Source: Scilla litardierei
Lineage: Eukaryota; Streptophyta; Magnoliopsida; Asparagales; Asparagaceae
Assembly (NCBI GenBank): GCA_030789695.1
Contig: CM061141.1
Coordinates: forward strand, 202,171,600-202,235,599
Length of the DNA stretch: 64,000 nt
Direction: 5' to 3'
In this document: one piece after another, positions 22,500-32,507 of the stretch
Position numbering within the stretch: the first letter of the stretch is position 1
Layout: the number at the start of each line of letters is the position of its first letter
Translations under genes and position numbers: made by a program
Notes under the pieces: generated by a model
Told to the model about the DNA's origin: nothing
The model's database searches: none
Seen by the model: only the letters and a program-made list of their open reading frames with translations

Positions 22500-25050
22500 T
22501 TTGTCCGTCGTGCGCTCGGATGGAAATTGCTCCACACTAGGCGTTTTAACCCACGCGCACGACGGGGTAAGTTTGCCCGTCGTGCGCGCGGATGGAAATT
22601 GCTTTACGGATTATGTTTTCCCCCTCGCGCACGACGGGGGTAATTTGGCCCGTCGTGCGCACGGCTGTAAATTGCTCCACACTTGTGCGTTTGCCGGCAC
22701 ACGACGCACACGACGGGGGTAATTTGGCCCGTCGTGCGCACGGTTGTAAATTGCTCCACACTTGTGCGTTTGCCCGCACACGACGCACACGACGGGGGTA
22801 ATTTTGCCCGTCGTGTGCACGGATGGAAATTGCTCGACACTTGTGCGTTTTAAGCCCGGCGGACGACGCGCACGACGAGGTTATTTTTGCCCGTCGTGCG
22901 CGCGGATGGAAATTGCTGCACACTTGTGCGTTTTAACCCCCGCGGGCGACGGGTTAATTTTGTCCGTCGTGCGCTCGGATGGATATTGCTCCACACTAGG
23001 CGTTTTAACCCACGCGCACGACGGGGTAAATTTTGCCCGTCGTTCGCGTGGATGGAAATTGCTTTACAGATTGCGTTTTCCCCCTCGCGCACGATGGGGG
23101 TAATTTGGCCCGTCATGCGCGCGGATGGAAATTGCTCGACACTTGTGCGTTTTAAGCCCCGCGGACGACGCGCACGACGGGGGTAATTTTTCCCGTCGTG
23201 CGCGCGGATGGAAATTACTCGACACTTGTGCGTTTTAACCCCCGCGGACGACGCGCACGACGAGGTTATTTTTGCCCGTCGTGCGCGCGGATGGAAATTG
23301 CTGCACACTTGTGCGTTTTAACCCCCGCGGACGACGAGGTTAATTTTGTCCGTCGTGCGCTCAGATGAAAATTGCTCCACATTAGGCGTTTTAACCCACA
23401 CGCACGACGGGGGTAAGTTTGCCCGTCGTGCGCGCGGATGGAAATTGCTTTACAGATTGCCTTTTTGCCCCTCGCGCACGACGGGGGTAATTTGGCCCGT
23501 CATGCGTACGGCTGTAAATTGCTCCACACTTGTGTGTTTGCCCGCACACGACGCGCACGACGGGGGTAATTTTGCCCGTCGTGCGTGCAGATGGAAATTG
23601 CTCGACACTTGTGCGTTTTAAGCCCCGCGGACGACGCACACGACGTGGTTCTTTTTGCCCGTCGTGCGCGAGGATGGAAATTGCTGCAGACTTGTGCCTT
23701 TTAACCCCCGCGGACGACGGGGTTAATTTTGTCCGTCGTGCGCTCGGATGGAAATTGCTCCACACTAGGCGTTTTAACCCACGCGCACGACGGGGGTAAG
23801 TTTGCCCGTCGTGCGCGCGGATGGAAATTGCTTTACAGATTGCGTTTTCCCCCTCGCGCACGACGGGGGTAATTTGGCCCATCGTGCGCACGGCTGTAAA
23901 TTGCTCCACACTTGTGTGTTTGCCCACACACGACGCGCACGACGGGGGTAATTTGGCACGTCGTGCGCGCGAATGGAAATTGCTCGACACTTGTGCGTTT
24001 TAACCCCGCGGACGACGCGCACGACGAGGTTATTTTTGCACGTCGTGCGCGCGGATGGAAATTGCTGGACACTCTTGTGTTTTAACCCCCGCGGACGACG
24101 GGGTTAATTTTGTCCGTCGTGCGCTCGGATGGAAATTGCTCCACACTAGGCGTTTTAACCCACGCGCACGACGGGGTAAGTTTGCCCGTCGTGCGCGCGG
24201 ATGGAAATTGCTTTACAGATTGCATTTTCCCCCTCGCGCACGACGGGGGTAATTTGGCCCGTCGTGCGCACAGCTGTAAATTGCTCCACACTTGTGCATT
24301 TGCCCGCTCACGACGTGCACGACGGGGGTAATTTTGCCCGTCGTGCGCGCGGATGGAAATTGCTCGACACTTGTGCGATTTAAGCCCCGCGGACGACGCG
24401 CATGACGAGGTTATTTTTGCCCGTCGTGCGCGCGGATGGAAATTGCTGCACACTTGTGCGTTTTAATCCCCGCGGACGACGGGGTTAATTTTGTCCGTCG
24501 TGCGCTCGGATGGAAATTGCTCCACACTAGGCGTTTTAACCCACGCGCACGACGGGGTAAATTTTGCCCGTCGTGCGCATGGATGGAAATTGCTTTACAG
24601 ATTGCTTTTTCCCCCTCGCGCATGATGGGGGTAATTTGGCCCGTCGTGCGCGCAGATGGAAATTGCTCGACACTTGTGCGTTTTAAGCCCCGCGGACGAC
24701 GCGCACGACGGGGGTAATTTTTCCCGTCGTGCGCACGGATGGAAATTACTCGACACTTGTGTGTTTTAACCCCCGTGGACGACGCGCACGATGAGGTTAT
24801 TTTTGCCCGTCGTGCGCGCGGATGGAAATTGCTGCACACTTGTGCGTTTTAACCCCCGCGGACGACGGGGTTAATTTTGTCCGTCGTGCGTTCAGATGAA
24901 AATTGCTCCACACTAGGCGTTTTAACCCACGCGCACGAAGGGGGTAAGTTTGCCCGTCGTGCGCGCGGATGGAAATTGCTTTACAGATTGCGTTTTCCCC
25001 CTCGTGCACGACGGGGGTAATTTGGCCCGTCATGCGCACGGCTGTAAATT
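22500..25050. repeat. Satellite super-block III
   Basis: Matches about 18068-20618 at an offset of 4432-4433 bp, for example the CCTTTTTGCCCCTCGC marker at 23460. It is slightly more diverged from I and II than they are from each other at the markers I compared, such as TTACGGATTATG instead of TTACGGATTGCG. Confidence 0.75.
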
Positions 25051-25303
25051 GCTCCATACTTGTGCGTTTGCCCGCACACGACGCGCACGACGGGGGTAAT
25101 TTTGCCCGTCGTGCGCGCGGATGGAAATTGCTCGACACTTGTGCGTTTGAAGCCCCGCGGACGATGCGCACGACGAGGTTATTTTTGCCCGTCGTGCGCG
25201 AGGATGGAAATTGCTGCACACTTGTGCGTTGTAACCCCCGCGGACGACGGGGTTAATTTTGTCCGTCGTGCGCTCGGATGGAAATTGCTCCACACTAGGC
25301 GTT

Positions 25304-26092
25304 TTAACCCACGCGCACGACGGGGGTAATTTGGCCCGTCATGCGCACGGATGGAAATTGCTTTACAGATTGCGTTTTCCCCCTCGCGCATGACGGGGGT
25401 AATTTGGCCCGTCGTGCGCACGGCTGTAAATTGCTCCACACTTGTGCGTTTGCCCACACACGACTCGCACGACGGGGGTAATTTGGCCCGTCGTGCGCGC
25501 GGATGGAAATTGCTCGACACTTGTGCGTTTTAACCCCCACGGACGACGCGCACGACGAGGTTATTTTTGCCCGTCGTGCGCGCGGATGGAAATTGCTGCA
25601 CACTTGTGCATTTTAACCCCCGCGGACGACGGGGTTAATTTTGTCCGTCGTGCGCTCGGATGGAAATTGCTCCACACTAGACGTTTTAACCTACGCGCAC
25701 GACGGGGTAAGTTTGCCCGTCGTGCGCGTGGATGGAAATTGCTTTACAGATTGCATTTTCCCCCTCGCGCACGACGGGGGTAATTTGGCCCGTCGTGCGC
25801 ACGGCTGTAAATTACTCCACACTTGTGCGTTTGCCCGCACACGACGCGCACGACGGGGGTAATTTTGCCCGTCGTGCGCGCGGATGGAAATTGCTCGACA
25901 CTTGTGCGTTTTAAGCCCCGCGGACGACGCGCACGACGAGGTTATTTTTGCCCGTCGTGCGCGCGGATGGAAATTGCTGCACACTTGTGCGTTTTAACCC
26001 CCGCGGACGACGGGGTTAATTTTGTCCGTCGTGCGCTCGGATGGAAATTGCTCCACACTAGGCGTTTTAACCCACGCGCACGACGGCGGTAA
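25304..26092. repeat. Satellite block matching 16587-17375
   Basis: This stretch matches block 16587-17375 at an offset of 8717 bp, including the uncommon CACACGACTCGCACGACGG variant (16740 and 25457). The neighbouring 24.9-25.3 kb matches 21.5-21.9 kb at an offset of 3440 bp. The array's right side is therefore a mosaic of differently spaced copies. Confidence 0.7.
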
Positions 26093-26530
26093 TTTTGCCC
26101 GTTGTGCGCGCGGATGGAAATTACTCGACACTTGTGCGTTTTATGCCCCGCGGACGACACTCACGACGACGTTATTTTTGCCCGTCGTGCACGCGGATGT
26201 GAATTGCTTCACACAGTAGGCGTTTTAACCCCCGCGCACGACGGGGTTAATTTTGCCCGTCGTGCGCTCGGATGGAAATTGCTGCACACTAGGCGTTTTA
26301 ACCCACGCGCACGACGGGGGTAATTTTGCCCGTCGTGCGTGCGGATGTGAATTTCTTCACACTAGGAGTTTTAACCCCCACGGACGACTGGGTTAATTTT
26401 GCCCGTCGTGCGCTCGGATGGAAATTGCTGCACACTAGGCATTTTCCCCCTCGCGCACGACGGGGGTAATTTTGCCCGTCGTGCGCACGGTTGGTAACTT
26501 CTCAACACTTGTGCGTTTTAAGCTCACGCC

Positions 26531-26801
26531 GCGCACGACGCGTAGGCTGTAGCGCGTTGTTCACGGGGAGTAATATACTCTGTTCTGGGTCGACGCGCAC
26601 AACGGTGCCGTATAGTGTAAAATATTTCTTTGAAAAGGATATAAAGGGCGGGATGGTAATTGCACCAATAGCTCTAAAAAGTTGCTTTCATAGGGGCTAT
26701 AAGGGCGGGATGGTAATTGCACCAAAAGTTCCGGGCGCGTAAGGGCGCGTTGGTAATTGCACCAAAAGTTCCTCATGTTCCGCTTTTAACAACAGCCGGG
26801 G
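26531..26801. repeat. Array edge and short tandem copies of GGTAATTGCACCAA unit
   Basis: The last recognisable satellite words are followed by a degenerate palindrome stretch and then three copies of a unit containing AGGGCG(G/C)G.TGGTAATTGCACCAA near 26644, 26701 and 26741. The same unit occurs inverted at 27031-27053, just outside the next inverted repeat. Confidence 0.7.
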
Positions 26802-26872
26802 GATCGGATCAGACGGTCAGGAGGGGTCGAGCGCAGGAATCCCATCTGAGCACGAGCTCAGGCGCATTTTAC

Positions 26873-26930
<58 letters not shown>

Positions 26931-27001
26931 GTAAAATGCGCCTGAGCTCGTGCTCAGATGGGATTCCTGCGCTCGACCCCTCCTGACCGTCCGATCCGAT
27001 C
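26802..27001. repeat. Inverted repeat with (AT)27 centre
   Basis: Arms of about 73 bp (26802-26874 and 26929-27001) are reverse complements with one mismatch seen: GATCGGATCAGACGG against CCGTCCGATCCGATC. They surround an uninterrupted AT run at 26875-26928. The outer flanks also match in inverted orientation (the GGTAATTGCACCAAAAG units), so the symmetric structure may extend to about 26740-27055. It is probably a small terminal-inverted-repeat element whose loop grew by AT expansion. No coding content. Confidence 0.88.
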
Positions 27002-27111
27002 AGCGATCATGGTAATATCTGACCTTTTGGTGCAATTACCTAAACGCCCTTTATGCTCTTTTTAACGCGACTCTGTACTAAATTACCTTTAACCCCTTTT
27101 GTACTAAAATA

Positions 27112-27215
27112 CAATCGCCACCAATTCTTTTGCTGACTCCCGCGCAAAACGCAGAAGCTGGAGCAATCGCCACCAATTCTTTTGCTCACTCCCGCGCAAA
27201 ACGCAGAAGCTGGAG
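27112..27215. repeat. 52-bp tandem duplication
   Basis: Two copies, 27112-27163 and 27164-27215, both start CAATCGCCACCAATTC and end GCAGAAGCTGGAG, with one difference. It lies just upstream of the presumed leader exon of the FRS pseudogene. Confidence 0.9.
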
Positions 27216-27329
27216 TAGATCCCCAGTTTTGCATAAGGTCTTCGATTTCAACAGCCCACGCCTAAGATTGCCCCCCAAATCCAGGCCATCACACTCTCGT
27301 TGATTCCCCTGTTACTCTCCTCCATCGAG

Positions 27330-27913
27330 GTAAGGATCGTCATCCCTAATTTGTTGGACATCTCATATTGCTCAACGCGCACAACGGGATAAATTTTTGA
27401 AGGGTTTTGCGCGGGGAGTATTTTCCAACCTTTGGACGATTAGCGCTGGAAATTCCTCTCCGCGCACAACGGGCTAAATTTTTGTCGCGTTTTGCGCGGT
27501 GAGTAATTTCCAAACTAGCGAAGTGTTGCGATGGAAATTACTCTCCGTGCACAACCCTTCAAACATCGCACCAGTTGTGCGCGTTGAGCAATATGAGATG
27601 TCCATCAAAACTTGCCGAAGCAGCTCATATAGCACAACAACATGGAGCAAATGGCGTACATAATAGTGCCCACCGCGCAAAACGGTTGATATCTTTGATT
27701 TTTTGATGGATTTGATCCGGTCATCAAATATGATGGTAACAATTAGATCATATTGAAAAAGAATAGATATAATACGCAAGTTTTTAACATGATTAGTAAT
27801 AGTAGTGTGGTTTCAACTAACATGCTGATGATGATCTACTGATACTTGGATAGACATGTATAGCAGTCATGTTGCGTCAATATTACTGATATTTTTACTT
27901 GTTTCTAATGTAG
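27330..27913 (+). other. Probable 5' leader intron carrying palindromic motifs
   Basis: CATCGAG|GTAAGG at 27329/27330 is a good donor. TTTCTAATGTAG ending at 27913 is a good acceptor just before the first ATG at 27917. The interval holds at least three palindromes of the dispersed family (27369-27420, 27448-27511 and 27531-27594). In the third, GATGGAAATTACTCTCC resembles the satellite linker GATGGAAATTGCTCC. Splicing is inferred from sequence only. Confidence 0.5.
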
Positions 27914-30443
27914 AAAATGAAAATCGAAGAGAGTGAACCCTATGTGCATGATCAGGAGATGCCAAATGAGATTGAAGCTGAAAATGACAGTGCAAACAGC
28001 GTATATCAAGAGGATAGGCATAGTGATAGTGAAAAAGGCAGCCCACATGTTGGAATGACATTTCAAACAGAAGAAGATGCGTATCAATTTTATAATACAT
28101 ATGCAGCAATGAAAGGTTTTGCAACCCGAAAGGGATCTACGGGAAAGGGAGAAGATGGCAATACCACGAGGAGGAAGTATACGTGCAACAAAGAAGGGTA
28201 TAAAAGCTTAAAAGATAAGAGGGAGATAGGGAGGGACGTTAATCGAAGGAAAAACGAGAGAGAAGGCTGTATGGCTCGAATGACAGTTCATAAAATCACC
28301 GGAGGAGTATGGCGCATAAACTCCTTTAATGATGATCATAATCATGAGTTGATAAAAAGCCCAGCGAAGATCCAGATGCTACGGTCACATAAAAGATCGC
28401 AGATGGACGGAACATGTAGGAATTTAGTTGATCAGATGCGTGGCTGTGGAGTAGGACCTGCAAAGATTGCAAGGATTCTAAATGCCACGAGTAGTAGTAA
28501 TGTCAATATTACTACGTAACAATGCATTGATCATGGGAGAGTAGAAAGAAAGAACAACATTGGGAAGGAATACATTAGAGTAATAGAACAATTTATTAAA
28601 AGGCAAGCTACAGACTCTCAGTTCTATTATGCTATTGAGCATGATGAAGAGAATGTATGCAGGAGTATATTTTGGGCTGCTGGAAGGGCGAGGACATCAT
28701 ACAGCCAGTTTGGAGATGTTGTTGTATTTGATGTCACTTATAAGACAAATAGATTCATGTTGCCTTTTGCACCTTTTACAGGTGTCAATCATCATAAACA
28801 GTCTATTTTATTTGGATGTGCTCTTCTTGCTGATGAGAAGGAAGAATCCTTTGTTTGGTTATTCGGACAGTGGTTAACATGTATGTGGGATAAAGCACCA
28901 GGAGCTATCATCACCGATCAAGACCCGGCAATATGCAATGCAATCAAAAGAGTTTTTCCAAATACAAAACACAGGTATTGCATATGGCATATCAGTCTGC
29001 ACGAAGATGAGCATCTACGTTCATTGCGGTCTTCTTATAACCCTGAATTTGAAGAAGACTATGCAAACTGGTGTAAGAACAGTCAAAATGTTGAAGAAGC
29101 TGAGAATTGTTGGTGCATCTTAATGGAGAAGTACCAAACGGAATTGCGGGAGCCATTGACAGAAAAACAAAAAAATGAAATGAAAGCCTAGAAGTGGTTG
29201 CATACGATGCATGAGAAAGCACAGCATTGGATTAAGGCATACCTACTGGATACTTTCTTTGCGGGTATGAATGTTAATACGATAGAGATTGGTGTAAAAA
29301 TATATGATCAAAATAAACTCAGCACATGGTATTCATTTCTTGTTTTGTGTGTAGGCATGGCGTCCAGCCAAAGGAGTGAAAGCATGAACACGTATTTTGA
29401 TGGATACGTAAACTGTATGACTCCATTATACGAGTTTATTGATCAATATGATAAAGCTGTAAAATTTCAGCGAGACAAAGAGGAGAGAGAAGATACTTTT
29501 TGTATGCGGAACAAACCAGAATTTAGCGGCATGCATGAGTTAGAGGTTCATGCCGCAAAGGTATATACTAGAAACATATTTTCCATTTTTCAAAATCGTT
29601 ACAAAAATACTTTATACTGTCGGCACGAAAGGGTGAGCACGGATGGGGATACGAGCACGTATAGAGTAACTATGCGGATTGATGGAAAGAGCTACGTGCA
29701 TAATGTTCAATGCAATATATCTAAGGGAATGTTCAGGTGTACGTGTACAAGGGCTGTGACTGAAGGTTTGCTATGCACTCAAATTTTATATATGATGAAG
29801 CAAAAGTATGATATGCAAGCCATCCCTGCGAGATATATTTTACCCAGGTGGACTCTAAATGCAAGACATAGCATCCTGAGTCTTGGGGCCTCGTCGACTT
29901 GCACAGTACACGGAGTGCGTCTAACTCAAATTACTCCACTTCAAGCCTGGAGACTTCGTTCATCATTCGATAAAGTCGTGGAGGCGGTAACAAGAGATCC
30001 CCTTCTGTTTGATGTCGTCTTTAGGTGGGCAAACAGTTTTTTGGACCAGCATAATATGACTAATAAAGCGCAAACTGCTTCTGAAGATCCAAGATCACAG
30101 GTGGGGTCCAGTGCACCTATCAAACAAGAAGTGGGAGTAAATGATGTCATTATGCATGATCCTGCAAAAGCTAGAACTAAAGGCCGACCACGAGTGGCGT
30201 CATGGATTCCGTCTGGAATACAAGTCTCACAAGAACAAAGTCAAACAAGAACAAGGACATGCAGTGTTTGTGCAGAAAAGGGTCATGACATGAGAACTTG
30301 TCGTATGAGCACAGCTGGTAGAAATAAGGTATATATGAGCACAGCTGGTTACTATTTTATATACTAGTATAAATTATTGTAACATCATTGCTCCATAATC
30401 TCTGTAGGAAAAATCTTCTCCCGATGACTTAACAAGGCTGTGA
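27914..30443 (+). pseudogene. FAR1-related (FRS) / MULE transposase-like gene with two in-frame stops
   Basis: FRS proteins are plant transcription regulators derived from Mutator-like transposases. From the ATG at 27917, residues about 45-145 form a FAR1 zinc-finger domain with C90, C118, H141 and H143 (motif DDHNHEL). The same frame continues through a TAA at 28517-28519 into a MULE domain with FDVTYKTN (about 28728), GVNHHKQS and ITDQD (28911). A TAG at 29189-29191 interrupts it again. A 90-bp GT-AG intron (29265-29354) rejoins FFAG to MASSQRSESMN. A SWIM-like finger follows (FRCTCTRAVTEGLLCTQIL, about 29732-29790), but the usual CxH histidine is glutamine. A CCHC knuckle (CSVCAEKGHDMRTC) ends near 30303. 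A 79-bp intron (30329-30407) would lead to a short last exon ending TGA at 30441. All parts stay in one frame with no indel, so decay is recent or the stops are sequence errors. I see no flanking terminal inverted repeats. Confidence 0.85.
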
Positions 30444-31199
30444 TATGAAGGCCGACATTTTTATATCCTAAAGGTAACAATTTTGTATCAGCTTGGAAGA
30501 AATATACTACATGCATCTGTCACGGACATATCAGTGTAAATGGGTTGTAAGTAAACTGGTTCTCTTTAAAAATGGTCATCTGAAAACGGCAGCCTCCTAT
30601 ATTTTTAGTCCAAAATGCAGCCATCGTGGAGTTGAATTAATAGGGCTGGGGGTCCAAATTGAACATTAAAACACTAAGTCTTGGTTATAAGCCTATGAGG
30701 ATGATGCCTATCATTCGAGACCTATATCCGATGCTACGGATCTCATATTTTATAATTTCTCTGTTGCTGCAGAACCTGACAAATGTCAAGAAAATTAATG
30801 GGATTAAGGAGTAAGAAGCAGAAGCAGAAGAGTTGAAGAGAATGAAGATTCAAGAGAATGAGGCATGTAGCTGTCCGCGATGAGGAATGGTGGGTAATTG
30901 TATACAGTTTAGCTCCGCGCGCACAACGTTTACAACTTTTAACAGTTGTGCGCGCTGAGCAAAACTTGGTAATTTTACAGGCTTCCTAATAAGCGCACAC
31001 AACGTTCAATAATGTTACGGATGTGAGCGCTGAGTAATATGGGTAATTGTAAACAGTTAAGCCCCACGCGCACAACGGTTCATAACTTTGACGGTTATGA
31101 TCGTTGAGTAAATGTTGGTAATCGTAGACAGTTGTGCTCAGCTCGCACAACATTCAATGCTGTTGCCGTTGGTGCGAGCTGAGTAATTGTGGGTACTTC
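30444..31199. other. Gene-free region with several dispersed palindromes
   Basis: The first 400 bp is an unrecognised sequence downstream of the FRS pseudogene. From about 30895 come motif palindromes such as 30912-30960, with arms GCTCCGCGCGCACAAC and GTTGTGCGCGCTGAGC. Others lie near 30993-31029, 31061-31107 and 31141-31183. Confidence 0.65.
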
Positions 31200-31370
31200 A
31201 AGTTAGCATCACGCAATTTTGTAATGTGATGCAATTGCACCAAATTTAATGACATTGTATTAAGATCTGTATTCCAACATGCTACAACATTTATGCATTC
31301 AAATGTACGTAACACAACAAAGTAGAAACTACATCTAAACATTTTGCAACATCACAGTTTTTGCCCGACT
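31200..31370. repeat. Dispersed repeat (ACTACAACATTTATGCATT family), copy 1
   Basis: Shares TTTAATGACATTGTATTAAG, CAACATTTATGCATTC and CATTTTGCAACATCACAG with copies near 34230-34400, 48250-48420, 48430-48620 and 50280-50440. It is non-coding, often next to the palindromic motif, and origin unknown. Confidence 0.7.
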
Positions 31371-31603
31371 AAGCAATTAAAGCACTAGACTATACTAGGG
31401 ATACATGGATTCCCACCATGAAAAAAATTTAAAGTTTGTAGCCATTTATGAGCTGCTCCATCAGCTGCATCAGCGTCACTTGCTTCTTTGTATCTTGGCC
31501 ATCCGCCCCCCTGTCTGTGTTGAAGAAGAATCAGTGATGAACACATAACAAAGCATAATTAAGTAAAAATATTGTACGGGTAGACTGTACTTTTAGTATC
31601 GGG
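31371..31603. other. Gene-free sequence
   Basis: No gene recognised. The phrase GTTGAAGAAGAATCAGTGATGAAC (split here as GTTGAAGAAGAATC and AGTGATGAAC) resembles parts of the repeats near 34970, 35915, 48845 and 49063. Confidence 0.4.
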
Positions 31604-31709
31604 GCACTGTACTTTTAGTCTTTTTTTGGAAAAAAATAAAACCAATGTTCATGATGAGACCTTGATTTATCTTTTTTTAACTCAAAAAAGCAAAAAAAAG
31701 TACAGTGCA
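31604..31709. mobile_element. Possible 106-bp MITE-like element
   Basis: Perfect 13-bp terminal inverted repeats, GCACTGTACTTTT (31604-31616) and AAAAGTACAGTGC (31697-31709), enclose AT-rich non-coding sequence. The right end continues into a second small hairpin (AGTGCACCGCA / TGCGGTGCACT). I could not find a convincing target duplication. Confidence 0.45.
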
Positions 31710-32352
31710 CCGCATGGTTTGCGGTGCACTTAGCATTACCGTATTATTTGACACTTTGAATTGATTGTTTTTGTATCTCAATGATTGAATGCACCTCAGT
31801 CTTGCATTACACTCTGTCTGTTGCATGTGTCGATCCATTGTTGTACACCTTGCCTGTTGCACGTGCACGCTTTCACATGTTCATAAGTATAGTTGTTATT
31901 GCCTTTACTACAGTAGATGTATATGCCATGACATACACTCTGCCTGCTGACATGCACCATTTCCAAACTTTATGTAAGGACTAGTTGTGACATGGAATTT
32001 CTTAACAATTATGCAATGGTGATACGAATAATAAATTTACCCTTTCACATGTAAACGTGGATGGGAAAAAAAATGGTTGTGTGCTGTGAGCAATTGTGAG
32101 TTTTGAGTGGGCGTGTGCGGAGAGCAATTATAGGGTTTGAGTCGTTTTGTGCGATGAGCAATAACCCATGCCTTTTCGGCGCCGTACACGGGTTCAACAT
32201 TGGCCCCCGTGATTCGTTCTCGATTATAAACGTGGATCGAGGCCGACTGATAGGTAATTTCCTTTAATAGGGCACGACATTTGAAGCATCGAATTTGGAT
32301 TAAGGCCGCCAAAACCTTTCGCCTATCTCAACCGTTGTTTTTGCCAAAATTC
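31710..32352. other. Gene-free region
   Basis: No gene recognised. Weak motif copies occur near 32090-32165 (GAGCAATTGTGAG, GAGAGCAATTATAGG and GCGATGAGCAATAA). The last 200 bp precedes the coiled-coil pseudogene and could be its former promoter. Confidence 0.5.
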
Positions 32353-32364
32353 CGACACGTGTCG
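32353..32364. promoter_or_regulatory. Palindromic G-box (CGACACGTGTCG)
   Basis: A perfect 12-bp palindrome around CACGTG, 144 bp upstream of the ATG at 32508. G-box cores bind plant bZIP and bHLH factors. Function here is inferred from sequence alone, and the downstream gene is broken. Confidence 0.4.
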
Positions 32365-32507
32365 ATCATCTTGTCCATTCGTTCGCGTAATAAAAGAAAT
32401 TGGAGGTGAGGCCAATGGCTTTTGCGCTCCGAGGAAATCTCATCATCTTATTATTTCTTCCAGAAACAAAAATGGCGGGAGGAGCATAAAGAGAGGTTAC
32501 TTCAGAG

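Larger units (their letters stand above)
10385..26530. repeat. 16-kb hierarchical satellite array
   Basis: More than 200 monomers of 69-83 bp are arranged head to tail. Each has a CpG-rich palindromic core (GCGCACGACGGG, loop of about 10 nt, CCCGTCGTGCGC) and a linker of the type GGATGGAAATTGCTC then CACACTTGTGCGTTTTAA. Five monomer types follow each other in fixed order to make a 381-bp higher-order repeat, and stretches of many such repeats recur about 4.4-4.6 kb apart. Monomers in the first 1.2 kb and the last 0.4 kb are more diverged and less regularly ordered. Many long open frames on both strands follow from 381 being a multiple of three and from low stop density. They are not treated as genes. 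Confidence 0.97.

Noticed and set aside
10465..26323. Many frames of 60-212 codons in the satellite as genes
   Set aside because: They occur on both strands and in several frames over the same bases, with low-complexity peptides produced by the repeat period. No domain is recognisable and ends fall at variant positions.
10385..26530. CRISPR-like array of palindromic repeats
   Set aside because: Both stem and linker are repeated, there are no unique spacers, unit types alternate in a fixed five-step order, and the context is plant DNA with introns and LTR elements.
10385..26530. Calling the array a centromere
   Set aside because: Sequence alone cannot show centromere function. The array is only 16 kb in this window and lies beside ordinary repeat DNA.
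28517..28519. Treating the TAA as lying inside an intron starting at GTAACA
   Set aside because: The family alignment continues directly after the stop (QCIDHGR and NNIGKEY follow in frame), so a nonsense change is the simpler reading.
31604..31709. Assigning the 106-bp inverted-repeat element to Tourist or Stowaway
   Set aside because: No TA or TAA target duplication is visible, and the termini do not match those families clearly.
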